A DNA stretch of 64,000 nucleotides from Pseudomonadota bacterium (lineage in GTDB: Bacteria > Pseudomonadota > Alphaproteobacteria > Rhodobacterales > Rhodobacteraceae), in contig JAJZVD010000002.1 of the NCBI GenBank assembly GCA_021845805.1, positions 62,001 to 126,000 of the forward strand. Direction: 5' to 3'. Below, piece by piece: positions 44,373 to 52,684 of this stretch. The position numbers and the translations under genes are program-made. Position 1 is the first letter of the stretch. Each line of letters starts with the position of its first letter. The notes under the pieces were generated by a model. The model did not search any database and was not told the origin of the DNA. It saw only the letters and a list, made by a program, of their open reading frames with translations.

Positions 44373-46055
44373 ATGTGCGCCAAAGCTAGCATGGAAGAAT
44401 TCGAGGCCCTCCTGAAGGAGAGCCTGGAGATCGACACCCCGCAAGAGGGTTCGGTCGTCAAGGGCAAGGTCATCGCCATCGAGGCGGGCCAGGCCATCAT
44501 CGACGTCGGCTACAAGATGGAAGGCCGCGTCGACCTGAAGGAATTTGCCGGACCCGGCGAACAGCCGAACATCAAGGTCGGCGATGAGGTCGAGGTTTAC
44601 CTGGACCGCGTCGAGAACGTCCGGGGCGAAGCCGTCATCAGCCGCGACAAGGCCCGCCGCGAGGAAGCCTGGGACCGTCTGGAAAAGGCCTACGCCAGCG
44701 AGACCCGCGTCGAAGGCGCGATCTTCGGCCGCGTCAAGGGCGGCTTCACGGTCGACCTGGGCGGCGCCGTGGCCTTCCTGCCCGGCAGCCAGGTTGACGT
44801 GCGCCCGGTGCGCGATGCCGGCCCGCTGATGGGCATGAAGCAGCCCTTCCAGATCCTGAAGATGGACCGCCGCCGCGGCAACATCGTGGTGTCGCGCCGC
44901 GCAATCCTGGAAGAGTCGCGTGCCGAACAGCGCGCCGAAGTCATCGGCAGCCTGAGCGAAGGCCAGGTGGTTGACGGCGTGGTCAAGAACATCACCGAAT
45001 ACGGTGCGTTCGTTGACCTCGGCGGCGTCGACGGCCTGCTGCACGTCACCGACATGGCCTGGCGCCGCGTGAACCACCCGTCGGAAATCCTGTCGATCGG
45101 CGAGACCGTCAAGGTTCAGGTCATCAAGATCAACAAGGAAACCCACCGCATCAGCCTGGGCATGAAGCAGCTTCTGGCGGATCCGTGGGATGCCGTGGAA
45201 CGCAATTTCCCGATCGGCTCGGTCCACAAGGGCCGCGTGACCAACATCACCGACTACGGCGCCTTCGTGGAGCTGGAGCCGGGTGTGGAAGGTCTTGTCC
45301 ACGTCTCGGAAATGTCCTGGACCAAGAAGAACGTCCACCCGGGCAAGATCGTGTCGACCTCGCAAGAGGTGGATGTGATGGTTCTGGAAATCGACAGCGC
45401 CAAGCGCCGCGTGTCGCTGGGCCTGAAGCAGACCATGCGCAACCCGTGGGAAGTCTTCGCCGAAACCCACCCCGTTGGCTCGGCCATCGAGGGCGAGGTG
45501 AAGAACATCACCGAGTTCGGTCTGTTCGTGGGTCTCGACAACGACATCGACGGCATGGTGCACCTGTCGGACCTGAGCTGGGACCAGCGCGGGGAAGAGG
45601 CCATCCAGAACTACCGCAAGGGCGACACGGTCAAGGCCGTCGTCACCGAAGTGGACACCGACAAGGAGCGTATCTCGCTCTCGATCAAGGCGCTGGGCGA
45701 CGACACCTTCACGGATGCCGTTGACGGCGTGAAGCGCGGCTCGGTCATCACCGTGACGGTGACGGCGATCGAGGATGGCGGGATCGAGGTGGAATACAAC
45801 GGCGCCAAGTCGTTCATCCGCCGCTCGGACCTGTCGCGCGACCGCTCGGAACAGCGCCCCGAGCGCTTCCAGGTGGGCGACCACGTCGATGCGCGCGTGA
45901 CCAACATCGACCCCAAGACCCGCCGTCTGGGTCTGTCGATCAAGGCGCGCGAAATCGCGGAAGAGAAGGAAGCCGTGGAACAGTACGGCTCGTCCGACTC
46001 GGGCGCGTCGCTGGGCGACATCCTTGGCGCGGCACTCAAGGGCGACCGCAACTGA
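44373..46055 (+). CDS. rpsA: 30S ribosomal protein S1
   Basis: The 560-residue protein consists of about six S1/OB-fold repeats, for example EGSVVKGKVIAIEAGQAIID, EGQVVDGVVKNITEYGAFVDLGG, VHKGRVTNITDYGAFVELEPG and AIEGEVKNITEFGLFVGLDN. S1 brings mRNA to the 30S subunit during initiation. AAAGGAAA lies upstream of the start MCAKASMEEFEALL; the Cys at position 2 is a small deviation from the MAKASMEEF form I would expect. Codon use is typical of a highly expressed gene. A clear terminator follows. Confidence 0.97.
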   Translation: MCAKASMEEFEALLKESLEIDTPQEGSVVKGKVIAIEAGQAIIDVGYKMEGRVDLKEFAGPGEQPNIKVGDEVEVYLDRVENVRGEAVISRDKARREEAWDRLEKAYASETRVEGAIFGRVKGGFTVDLGGAVAFLPGSQVDVRPVRDAGPLMGMKQPFQILKMDRRRGNIVVSRRAILEESRAEQRAEVIGSLSEGQVVDGVVKNITEYGAFVDLGGVDGLLHVTDMAWRRVNHPSEILSIGETVKVQVIKINKETHRISLGMKQLLADPWDAVERNFPIGSVHKGRVTNITDYGAFVELEPGVEGLVHVSEMSWTKKNVHPGKIVSTSQEVDVMVLEIDSAKRRVSLGLKQTMRNPWEVFAETHPVGSAIEGEVKNITEFGLFVGLDNDIDGMVHLSDLSWDQRGEEAIQNYRKGDTVKAVVTEVDTDKERISLSIKALGDDTFTDAVDGVKRGSVITVTVTAIEDGGIEVEYNGAKSFIRRSDLSRDRSEQRPERFQVGDHVDARVTNIDPKTRRLGLSIKAREIAEEKEAVEQYGSSDSGASLGDILGAALKGDRN

Positions 46056-46078
46056 TCGCTTGCGCCTGACGAATCGGG

Positions 46079-46109
46079 AAACGGCCCCCTTGCGGGGCCG
46101 TTTTCTTTT
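46079..46109 (+). terminator. Rho-independent terminator of rpsA
   Basis: AAACGGCCCC pairs perfectly with GGGGCCGTTT (loop CTTGC), and the stem is followed by a TTTTCTTTT run. The hairpin begins 23 bases after the stop. Confidence 0.92.
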
Positions 46110-46228
46110 GCGCCGACCGCCCCGCGACGGAGTGCCGCGGCAACCGGATTTGGCAACGATCCACCGCCGACCGCCAGAAGCGCCGCCGCGGCACGGGAAA
46201 TACACCGCCTTTCCAATGGCTTTCCTGT

Positions 46229-46256
46229 TTGTATGCCGGAAATTTCACCCTATAGT
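46229..46256 (+). promoter_or_regulatory. Candidate ihfB promoter
   Basis: TTGTAT and TATAGT are separated by 16 bases in the AT-rich part of the rpsA-ihfB gap, about 55 bases before the ihfB start. The -10 hexamer is a good match and the -35 hexamer weak. Confidence 0.45.
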
Positions 46257-46310
46257 CGGCCCATCATAAAAAGAGGGGCGGCGCCGGGCTGCCCGCAGGG
46301 GGATATTCGC

Positions 46311-46598
46311 ATGATCCGTTCGGAACTGATCGAGAAGATCGCCGCAGAAAACCCGCACCTCTACCAGCGCGATGTCGAGAAGATCGTGAACACGATCTTC
46401 GAAGAGATCACCGAGGCTCTGGCCCGGGGTGATCGGGTGGAACTGCGCGGCTTCGGCGCCTTCTCGGTGAAGAAGCGCGACGCGCGCACCGGCCGCAACC
46501 CGCGCACCGGTGAGGCGGTCGCGGTCGACGAGAAGGCGGTGCCGTTCTTCAAGACCGGCAAGCTCTTGCGCGACCGGCTGAACGGAAAGGCGGGGTGA
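46311..46598 (+). CDS. ihfB: Integration host factor subunit beta
   Basis: The 95-residue DNA-bending protein has the HU/IHF signature [22 protein letters not shown] and the N-terminal [26 protein letters not shown] typical of the beta subunit. It works as a heterodimer with IhfA, whose gene is elsewhere. AGGGGG precedes the ATG by about 9 bases. It overlaps lapA by TGATG. Confidence 0.96.
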   Translation: MIRSELIEKIAAENPHLYQRDVEKIVNTIFEEITEALARGDRVELRGFGAFSVKKRDARTGRNPRTGEAVAVDEKAVPFFKTGKLLRDRLNGKAG

Positions 46599-46972
46599 TG
46601 CGGCTTCTGCGGCTGCTGCGATACCTGGTGATCGTGGTGCTGGCCGTGGTGCTGGTGCTGGTCGCCATGGCCAACCGCGCCCCGGTCAGCCTGCATCTGC
46701 TGCCGGGCGATCTTGCGGATTACGTCGGTTTCAGCGCGACGGCCCAGATACCGCTGTTCCTCGTGATCTTCGCCGCGGCGGCGGCGGGCCTGGTGATCGG
46801 CTTCGTCTGGGAATGGCTGCGCGAGGGAAAGCACCGCAAGACCGCCAGCCGCGGGCAGCGTCAGGTCACGGCCCTGTCGCGCGAGGTGGCGCGCCTGCGT
46901 GACAAGGACGCGCGCCCGAAGGACGAGGTGCTGGCCCTGCTGGACAGCCCGCAGAAGACGCGCGCGCGCTAG
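46598..46972 (+). CDS. lapA: LapA-family inner-membrane protein
   Basis: The 124-residue protein has two membrane segments (LRYLVIVVLAVVLVLVAMANRAPV and IPLFLVIFAAAAAGLVIGFVWEW) and then a basic, probably coiled cytoplasmic tail. This is the LapA (DUF1049) pattern, linked to lipopolysaccharide assembly in Enterobacteria, where LapA works with LapB. The ATG at 46598 overlaps the ihfB stop; a GTG one codon earlier is the track's start. ihfB-lapA-trpF is a common order. Confidence 0.88.
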   Translation: MRLLRLLRYLVIVVLAVVLVLVAMANRAPVSLHLLPGDLADYVGFSATAQIPLFLVIFAAAAAGLVIGFVWEWLREGKHRKTASRGQRQVTALSREVARLRDKDARPKDEVLALLDSPQKTRAR

Positions 46973-46984
46973 GAAGGGCAGACA

Positions 46985-47641
46985 ATGAGCGGGCAGGTCG
47001 GGGCGACCCGCGTGAAGATCTGCGGCCTGCGCACCCCGCAGGACGTGGCGGTGGCCGCCGAGGCGGGTGCGGCCTATATCGGCCTTGTCTTCTTTGCCCG
47101 GTCGCCCCGGTCGGTGACGCCCGAGACGGCCCGCGCCTTGGCCTGGGCCGCGCCGCCGGGTGTGGCCAAGGTCGCGCTGGTGGTGGATGCGGCCGACGCC
47201 GAGATCGACGCGATCACCGGCACTGTTCCGCTGGACATGCTTCAGCTTCACGGGGCCGAGACCCCCGCGCGGGTGGCCGCGCTGCGCGCCCGCACCGGCC
47301 TGCCGGTGATGAAGGCGCTGGGGCTGGCCACGGCCGACGACTTGCCCCGGATCGCGGATTTCGAGGCCGTGGCCGATCAGATCCTGGTCGACGCGAAGGC
47401 GCCGAAGGATGCCGTGCTGCCGGGCGGCAACGGGCTTGCCTTCGACTGGCGGCTGGTGGCGGGCCGGACGTGGCGGCGGCCCTGGATGCTGGCCGGGGGG
47501 CTGACGCCCGCGACCGTGGCCGAGGCGATCCGGCTGACCGGGGCGCGGCAGGTGGATGTGTCGTCCGGTGTCGAAAGCGCGCCGGGGGTGAAGGACGGCG
47601 GCCTGATCCGCGCCTTCATCGCCGCGGCGAAGTCTGCCTGA
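46985..47641 (+). CDS. trpF: Phosphoribosylanthranilate isomerase
   Basis: The 218-residue TIM-barrel enzyme isomerises phosphoribosylanthranilate in tryptophan synthesis. The catalytic cysteine motif is [11 protein letters not shown] near residues 10-16, with [10 protein letters not shown], the segment [15 protein letters not shown] and the phosphate-binding [15 protein letters not shown]. The gene lies 12 bases after lapA. Confidence 0.96.
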   Translation: MSGQVGATRVKICGLRTPQDVAVAAEAGAAYIGLVFFARSPRSVTPETARALAWAAPPGVAKVALVVDAADAEIDAITGTVPLDMLQLHGAETPARVAALRARTGLPVMKALGLATADDLPRIADFEAVADQILVDAKAPKDAVLPGGNGLAFDWRLVAGRTWRRPWMLAGGLTPATVAEAIRLTGARQVDVSSGVESAPGVKDGGLIRAFIAAAKSA

Positions 47642-47679
47642 GCCCGCGTGCAGAACCCGGCGCGTAGCGTCGCGGTGGT

Positions 47680-47747
47680 GGGCCCGCGCCAGGTCGATCG
47701 CGATCCCGATTTCTCGGGACGGCGGGCCCCAGCGCATGCGCATGCGC
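47680..47747 (+). promoter_or_regulatory. Structured trpF-trpB leader
   Basis: The 164-base gap contains a nested hairpin: outer arms GGGCCCGC / GCGGGCCC (47680-47687, 47722-47729) and inner TCCCGA-TTTC-TCGGGA (47704-47719). Next comes the 16-base palindrome GCGCATGCGCATGCGC at 47732-47747. There is no T-run, so it is more likely an mRNA-processing or regulatory structure than a terminator. I found no obvious Trp-rich leader peptide. Confidence 0.45.
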
Positions 47748-47805
47748 CCTTTACCGGCCCCCGTGCAGGCGCTACGTCAGGGGAAACCCGCGGGAGACTT
47801 GCGCC

Positions 47806-49038
47806 ATGGCCGACGACCTCTTCAACTCCTTCATGACCGGCCCCGACGAGCGTGGCCGCTTCGGCCAGTTCGGCGGCCGTTTCGTCAGCGAGACGCTGAT
47901 GCCGCTGATCCTCGATCTAGAGGCGGAATACGAGAAGGCCAAGACCGACCCGAGCTTCTGGGCCGAGATGGACGACCTGTGGAAACACTACGTCGGACGC
48001 CCCAGCCCGCTTTACCTCGCGCCGCGGCTGACGGAACACCTTGGCGGTGCCAAGGTCTACATGAAGCGCGACGAGTTGAACCACACCGGCGCCCACAAGA
48101 TCAACAACGTGCTGGGCCAGATCCTGCTGGCGCGGCGGATGGGCAAGACGCGGATCATCGCGGAAACCGGTGCGGGGCAGCACGGGGTGGCCACCGCCAC
48201 GGTCTGCGCCAAGTTCGGGCTGAAATGCGTGGTCTACATGGGCGCGCATGATGTCGAGCGCCAGGCCCCGAACGTGTTCCGGATGAAGCTGCTGGGCGCC
48301 GAGGTTCACCCGGTGACCTCGGGCCGCGGCACGCTGAAGGACGCGATGAACGACGCGCTGCGCGACTGGGTGACCAATGTGCGCGATACCTTCTACTGCA
48401 TCGGTACGGTCGCGGGGCCGCACCCCTATCCGGCGATGGTGCGCGATTTCCAGTCGATCATCGGCAAGGAAGTGCGCTGGCAACTGGCCGAACAGGAAGG
48501 CGAAGGCCGCCTGCCCGATACGGTAGTGGCCGCGATCGGCGGCGGATCGAACGCGATGGGGCTGTTCTATCCGTTCCTCGACGATTCGTCGGTGAAGATC
48601 ATCGGGGTCGAGGCGGGCGGCAAGGGCGTGGATGACCGCTTCCAGCACTGCGCCAGCCTGACCGGCGGGCGGCCGGGGGTGCTGCATGGCAACAAGACCT
48701 ACCTGTTGCAGGATGACGACGGGCAGATTCTTGAAGGCTTCTCGATCTCGGCCGGGCTCGACTATCCCGGCATCGGCCCGGAACATGCCTGGCTGCATGA
48801 CATCGGCCGGGCCGAATATGTGGCGATCACCGACGCAGAGGCGCTCGAGGCGTTCAAGCTCTGCTGCCAGCTTGAAGGGATCATCCCGGCGCTGGAGCCC
48901 AGCCACGCGCTCGCCCATGTGATGAAGATCGCGCCGACGCTGCCCAAGGACCACATCATCGTCATGAACATGTGTGGCCGGGGCGACAAGGACATCTTCA
49001 CCGTGGCGCGTCATCTTGGCGTCTCGCTTCAGGTCTGA
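47806..49038 (+). CDS. trpB: Tryptophan synthase beta chain
   Basis: The 410-residue PLP enzyme makes tryptophan from indole and serine. The PLP lysine lies in [16 protein letters not shown], the phosphate-binding loop is [13 protein letters not shown], and the end is [16 protein letters not shown]. The start [20 protein letters not shown] is normal. trpA does not follow, so the alpha subunit must be encoded elsewhere. Confidence 0.97.
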   Translation: MADDLFNSFMTGPDERGRFGQFGGRFVSETLMPLILDLEAEYEKAKTDPSFWAEMDDLWKHYVGRPSPLYLAPRLTEHLGGAKVYMKRDELNHTGAHKINNVLGQILLARRMGKTRIIAETGAGQHGVATATVCAKFGLKCVVYMGAHDVERQAPNVFRMKLLGAEVHPVTSGRGTLKDAMNDALRDWVTNVRDTFYCIGTVAGPHPYPAMVRDFQSIIGKEVRWQLAEQEGEGRLPDTVVAAIGGGSNAMGLFYPFLDDSSVKIIGVEAGGKGVDDRFQHCASLTGGRPGVLHGNKTYLLQDDDGQILEGFSISAGLDYPGIGPEHAWLHDIGRAEYVAITDAEALEAFKLCCQLEGIIPALEPSHALAHVMKIAPTLPKDHIIVMNMCGRGDKDIFTVARHLGVSLQV

Positions 49039-49041
49039 GGG

Positions 49042-49080
49042 CATAAACCTGGGTTTATGGGCACGATCCGGTTGTATAAA
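49042..49080 (+). promoter_or_regulatory. Palindrome after trpB and candidate promoter for the downstream small gene
   Basis: CATAAACC-TG-GGTTTATG is an 8-bp inverted repeat starting 3 bases after the trpB stop. TATAAA at 49075-49080 is a good -10 match, with TTTATG 15 bases upstream as a weak -35. An outer repeat ATCCGG (49066-49071) / CCGGAT (49085-49090) brackets the -10. This could be both the trpB transcript end and an operator for the next gene. Confidence 0.4.
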
Positions 49081-49180
49081 GCCGCCGGATGTGCCGCCCG
49101 GCCGATGGACCGGGGCCGCGAAACGGGGCGATCTGGGATGAGGGTGCCGCCTCCGGCCCCGCAACAGACAGGATGGACCC

Positions 49181-49522
49181 ATGCAACGCTTCACCCTTCG
49201 CCATGTTCTTGCGATCGCCGCGATTGGCGTGATCTCGACCGCGCCGCTGGCCCAGGCGCAGACGGCGCCCACGACCGGCACGACGACGGGCACGACGACG
49301 GTGATCGTGCCGACCGTGCCCGGTTCGGGCAATTCCGGCAGCGGAACCTCGGCCTCGACCGACGATCACGGCATGCATGATGCGAACGATGACGGCAGCT
49401 CGCATGATGCGGCCGAACATGCCGGTGGCGATGACCATGGCGGCGACCACGGCGGTTCGGGCGGTGGCGACCACGGCGGTTCGGGTGGCGGCGGCCATGG
49501 CGGCTCGGGTGGTGATGACTGA
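49181..49522 (+). CDS. Small secreted Gly/His/Asp-rich protein
   Basis: The 113-residue product has a signal peptide (HVLAIAAIGVISTAPLAQAQ), a Thr-rich linker and then a low-complexity tail of DHGG, GGSGG and HGGSGG units containing many His and Asp. Such a tail could bind divalent metals or form an extracellular matrix. No domain is recognised. It lies 71 bases before a second gene with a similar Ser/Gly/Asp/His tail, and a membrane LuxR gene follows, suggesting a three-gene unit. Confidence 0.75.
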   Translation: MQRFTLRHVLAIAAIGVISTAPLAQAQTAPTTGTTTGTTTVIVPTVPGSGNSGSGTSASTDDHGMHDANDDGSSHDAAEHAGGDDHGGDHGGSGGGDHGGSGGGGHGGSGGDD

Positions 49523-49593
49523 CGGCCCAGGCCGGGGGCCGTCCTGACGGCGGCCCTCGGCACCGACTGGCTTTGACCGATGGGGGAGACGCA

Positions 49594-50079
49594 ATGCGAA
49601 CCGGCCTTGTGCTGATGACCCTGTGGACGCTCTGGGCCGGCGCGGCGCTGGCCGAGACCAGTGCGCTGACCCTCAGGATCGAGCGTGAACTTCGCCAACA
49701 GGGGTTCAGCCAGTTGCGCGTGACCACCACATGGCTGGGCCGCACGCGCATCGAGGCAACGGGCCCTGCGGCCCGGCGCGAGATCGTGCTGAACCCCAAC
49801 ACCGGCGAGATCCTTCGCGACTACACGACCACCCTGTCCGGCGCCCCGCAGGAGGACATCCTGCAGAACGCAGACCGCAGCGGCTCGGGGGGCGGGGACA
49901 GCGGCCATGACAGCGGCGAGGGGGGCTCCGGCGGTTCGGGATCAGGCGGTTCCGGATCAAGCGCTTCGGGGTCGGGCGATTCCGGATCCGGCGGTTCGGG
50001 ATCGAGCGGGGGATCGGGCGACCATTCGGGCAGCGACGGCGGTGACCATTCCGGCGAGGGCGGGCATGGGTCCGACTGA
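49594..50079 (+). CDS. Secreted PepSY-like protein with Ser/Gly/Asp-rich tail
   Basis: The 161-residue protein begins with a signal peptide (TGLVLMTLWTLWAGAALAE). Residues about 22-85 resemble a PepSY-type domain: RIERELRQQGFSQLRVTTTW, then IEATGPAARREIVLNPNTGEILRDY. The C-terminal half is a low-complexity GSGGSGSGGS tail with interspersed Asp and His (GDHSGSDGGDHSGEGGH). The start at 49594 is preceded by GGGGGAGA and removes 7 non-signal residues of the track ORF. Function unknown. Confidence 0.75.
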   Translation: MRTGLVLMTLWTLWAGAALAETSALTLRIERELRQQGFSQLRVTTTWLGRTRIEATGPAARREIVLNPNTGEILRDYTTTLSGAPQEDILQNADRSGSGGGDSGHDSGEGGSGGSGSGGSGSSASGSGDSGSGGSGSSGGSGDHSGSDGGDHSGEGGHGSD

Positions 50080-50148
50080 CAGCCGCCTGCAAGCCTTGAT
50101 GCATCACAGGTGGCCATGTCGCGATGAAGCCTTGACCGGAGAGCCCTT

Positions 50149-50682
50149 GTGAAGACCGTTGCCCTTGTTGCGGGCCTTCTGGCCGTGCAGGTGACCTGCA
50201 CGCTTTTCTTTGTCTGGGATATTCTCAGCTCCATCCTCGGGCTCGGCGGGCCGCCGGTGCGCTGGGAAACGCGCGAGATGATCGAGATCGGCGCGGCCGT
50301 CGGGCTGATCCTTGGGGTGGGGATCGGCACGGCACTGCTTTACCGCACCATCCGCCGGTCGCGCGAGACCGAACGGAAGCTGCGCAACGTCTCGATCGCC
50401 TTTCGCGACCTCATGGACGAACGCTTTGCGGACTGGGGGCTGACCCCGGCCGAGCGTGACGTGGCGCTTTTCGCGATCAAGGGCCTGTCCACCGCCGACA
50501 TCGCCCGGATGCGGCAGACCAGCGAAGGCACGGTGAAGGCGCAGACCGCGGCGATCTACCGCAAGGCAGGCGTCAGCGGGCGGCCGCAGCTTCTGAGCCT
50601 GTTCATCGATGACCTCATGACGGGCGATGCGCTGCCCGCGCCCATGCCCGAGCGGGCCGAGCGCGTTCAGTCCGTCCCGTAA
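50149..50682 (+). CDS. Membrane-bound LuxR-type HTH regulator
   Basis: The 177-residue protein has two membrane helices (VALVAGLLAVQVTCTLFFVW and MIEIGAAVGLILGVGIGTALL) and a cytoplasmic LuxR HTH: LTPAERDVALFAIKGLSTADIARMRQ, TSEGTVKAQTAAIYRKAGVSGR. It lacks any receiver or autoinducer domain, so signals would have to be sensed by the short periplasmic loop between the helices. It starts at GTG with GGAGA upstream. It is likely to control the two preceding secreted-protein genes or to be cotranscribed with them. Confidence 0.85.
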   Translation: MKTVALVAGLLAVQVTCTLFFVWDILSSILGLGGPPVRWETREMIEIGAAVGLILGVGIGTALLYRTIRRSRETERKLRNVSIAFRDLMDERFADWGLTPAERDVALFAIKGLSTADIARMRQTSEGTVKAQTAAIYRKAGVSGRPQLLSLFIDDLMTGDALPAPMPERAERVQSVP

Positions 50683-51041
50683 AGCTCGAGGACCTCGAGC
50701 GGGACAACGCTCAGGGTGCGTCGATGGGTCGCCCGCAGCTTCACCCGGGGGGCCGCGCCTTCCTCGTGCGCCTGCAGGAAACGCCCGGCGCACAGGCACC
50801 ACTGGTCGCCCGGCTTCAGCCCGGCAAAGCCCCATTCGGGGCGCGGGGTCGACAGGTCGTTGCCGAGATACTTCGACATGGCCAGGAATTCAGCCGTCAT
50901 GATCGCGCAGACGGTATGCACGCCGCGATCCGAGGCCGCGGTATCGCAGCAGCCGTTGCGGAAGAAGCCCGTCAGCGGGTCGCGCGAGCATTCCTCCAGC
51001 GGGCCGCCCAGAACGTTGACCGAAGGTTCCATCACCGACAT
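50667..51041 (-). CDS. DUF2237 family protein
   Basis: The 124-residue protein reads SVNVLGGPLEECSRDPLTGF, FRNGCCDTAASDRGVHTVCA and DQWCLCAGRF, the conserved cysteine-rich DUF2237 pattern. The many conserved cysteines suggest metal or redox chemistry, but the function is unknown. The ATG at 51041 is preceded by GGGAGGATGCG and is the family start; the track's extra residues are low-complexity. Its 3' end overlaps the LuxR gene by 16 bases in convergent orientation. Confidence 0.87.
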   Translation of the reverse strand: MSVMEPSVNVLGGPLEECSRDPLTGFFRNGCCDTAASDRGVHTVCAIMTAEFLAMSKYLGNDLSTPRPEWGFAGLKPGDQWCLCAGRFLQAHEEGAAPRVKLRATHRRTLSVVPLEVLELYGTD

Positions 51042-51096
51042 CGCATCCTCCCGTTGGCCTGCCTCATCATAGGGCCCGGCACGCCGGGGGGAAGGG

Positions 51097-51783
51097 TCAG
51101 CGAAACTTCTGCGCCAGCCGCTGCAGGTCGGTAAGGCCGTCGCCCTCTTGCGCCGCCGCGGGCGGGGCGACCGGGCCCGCCTCGCGCGGCGGCGCCGCGG
51201 GTCTGGCGGCGGGCGGCCGGGCCATCCGGTTGGCGATGGCCTGCTGGAACTTCGCGCCCTCATCCGCCGCCAGCGCCACGGCCCCGTCGGAAATGCCGCG
51301 CATCAGGTCATCCAGCCAGCCTTCCTCGGCCTTGGCGAAATCGTGCAGCACATAGCCCGCCACCTTGGCCTTGTCGCCCGGATGCCCGATGCCCAGCCGC
51401 ACCCGGCCATAGCCCTCGCCGATATGGGCGTGGATCGACCGCAGGCCGTTGTGCCCGGCATGCCCGCCGCCCACCTTCAGCCGCACCTTGCCGGGCGCAA
51501 GGTCAAGCTCGTCATGGAAAACCGTGACCTCGTTCGGCGCCAGCTTGAAGAAGCGCATCGCCTCGCCCACCGACTGGCCCGAGAGGTTCATGAACGTGGC
51601 GGGCTTCAGCAGCACCACCTTTTCCAGGCCAAGCCTGCCCTCGGCCACCTCGCCCTGAAAGCGCGCGCGCCAGGGGGTGAAGCCGTTATCGGCGGCGATC
51701 CGGTCGACGGCCATGAAGCCGATGTTGTGGCGGTTGCCCGCATATTGCGTGCCCGGATTGCCGAGACCGACGAAGAGCCGCAT
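51097..51783 (-). CDS. pth: Peptidyl-tRNA hydrolase
   Basis: The 228-residue enzyme releases tRNA from peptidyl-tRNA dropped by ribosomes. The family N-terminus [20 protein letters not shown] includes the catalytic His, and [13 protein letters not shown] is the second conserved block. A Pro/Ala-rich extension of about 40 residues precedes the C-terminal helix. AAGGAGA precedes the ATG at 51783 by 5-6 bases. rplY lies upstream on the same strand with a terminator between them. Confidence 0.97.
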   Translation of the reverse strand: MRLFVGLGNPGTQYAGNRHNIGFMAVDRIAADNGFTPWRARFQGEVAEGRLGLEKVVLLKPATFMNLSGQSVGEAMRFFKLAPNEVTVFHDELDLAPGKVRLKVGGGHAGHNGLRSIHAHIGEGYGRVRLGIGHPGDKAKVAGYVLHDFAKAEEGWLDDLMRGISDGAVALAADEGAKFQQAIANRMARPPAARPAAPPREAGPVAPPAAAQEGDGLTDLQRLAQKFR

Positions 51784-51860
51784 GGGTATCTCCTTTCCGC
51801 AGTCTTTTGCCCCGGACGGGGCAAAAACACCAGACGGTTCCGGGGCAGGGCGGCACAAAC

Positions 51861-51888
51861 GAAAAACGCAGGGCCGGGGCCCTGCGTT
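51861..51888 (-). terminator. Rho-independent terminator of rplY
   Basis: On the minus strand AACGCAGGGCC and GGCCCTGCGTT form a perfect 11-bp stem with a CC core, followed by a TTTTTC run. It lies about 27 bases after the rplY stop and about 80 bases before the pth start, so it partly uncouples pth from rplY. Confidence 0.85.
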
Positions 51889-51914
51889 CATCCGATCTGC
51901 GACGCGGGGCGCGA

Positions 51915-52514
51915 TCAGCCCGCGGCGGCTTCTTCCGCCACCAGGCCCGACGGGGCCGCGATGTTGGCGATCACGAAGTTCCGCTCGATCGTGGGCTTGG
52001 CGCCCGAGGGCAGCACCACGTCGTTGATGTGGATCACGTCGCCGATCTGCTTGCCGGTCAGGTCCACGGTGATGTGGTCCGGGATCTCGGACGCGGTGAC
52101 TTCCAGTTCCACTTCCGGGCGCACCACGGTCAGCGTACCGCCGCGCTTCAGCCCCGGCGACGCTTCGTGGTTTTCGAAGGTCACATGGATGAACAGGTTG
52201 ATCCGGCTGTTGCGGTGCAGGCGCATCAGGTCGACGTGGGTCGGAAGATCCTTCACCACGTCGCGTTGCACGCCGCGGCAGATCACGCGCACGTCTTCGT
52301 GCCCGTCAACCTTCAGGTTGAACAGCGTCTGCAGGAAGCGGCCTGCCTTCAGCTTGTTCAGCAGCGGATAGAATTCGAAGTTCAGCGGCAGCGGCTCCTT
52401 GCCGTCACCGTAGACGATACCGGGTACGTAGCCCTTGCGACGAGCTTGACGAGCGGCCCCCTTGCCTGTCCCCGTCCGTACCTCGGCGTGAAGATCCGGG
52501 ATCTCACCAGCCAT
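51915..52514 (-). CDS. rplY: 50S ribosomal protein L25/Ctc (general stress form)
   Basis: The 199-residue protein binds 5S rRNA. It has the N-terminal L25 domain ([27 protein letters not shown]) and the C-terminal TL5 domain (residues about 100-199, ending [14 protein letters not shown]), which E. coli L25 lacks. The ATG at 52514 follows GGAGAACCTCT; the track's longer form is not family sequence. rplY-pth is a common gene pair. Confidence 0.96.
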   Translation of the reverse strand: MAGEIPDLHAEVRTGTGKGAARQARRKGYVPGIVYGDGKEPLPLNFEFYPLLNKLKAGRFLQTLFNLKVDGHEDVRVICRGVQRDVVKDLPTHVDLMRLHRNSRINLFIHVTFENHEASPGLKRGGTLTVVRPEVELEVTASEIPDHITVDLTGKQIGDVIHINDVVLPSGAKPTIERNFVIANIAAPSGLVAEEAAAG

Positions 52515-52684
52515 AGAGGTTCTCCATAGGTTAGCGGCCGCCCTCCAAGGGTGCGCGACCGTGAGCGCGAGCCTATAGGTCAGATTCGCCTGAAAGGAAA
52601 GCGCAAAAGCGGACCCGGCCTTGCCGCGGCGGCGCTGTCGCGATAGGTGTCGCCGGGCCGAAGCCCCGTGGCCGGAGTCCTCCC

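Noticed and set aside
44373-44393. Unusual MCAKAS N-terminus of S1 as a frameshift or wrong start
   Set aside because: The frame is intact, a ribosome-binding site fits this ATG, and a one-residue insertion is a trivial difference.
46296-46313. GGGGATATTCGCATG upstream of ihfB, resembling the tail of the 3' element
   Set aside because: Only a few bases match, there is no GC stem at the right place, and it lies upstream of a gene; it is better explained as the ihfB ribosome-binding region.
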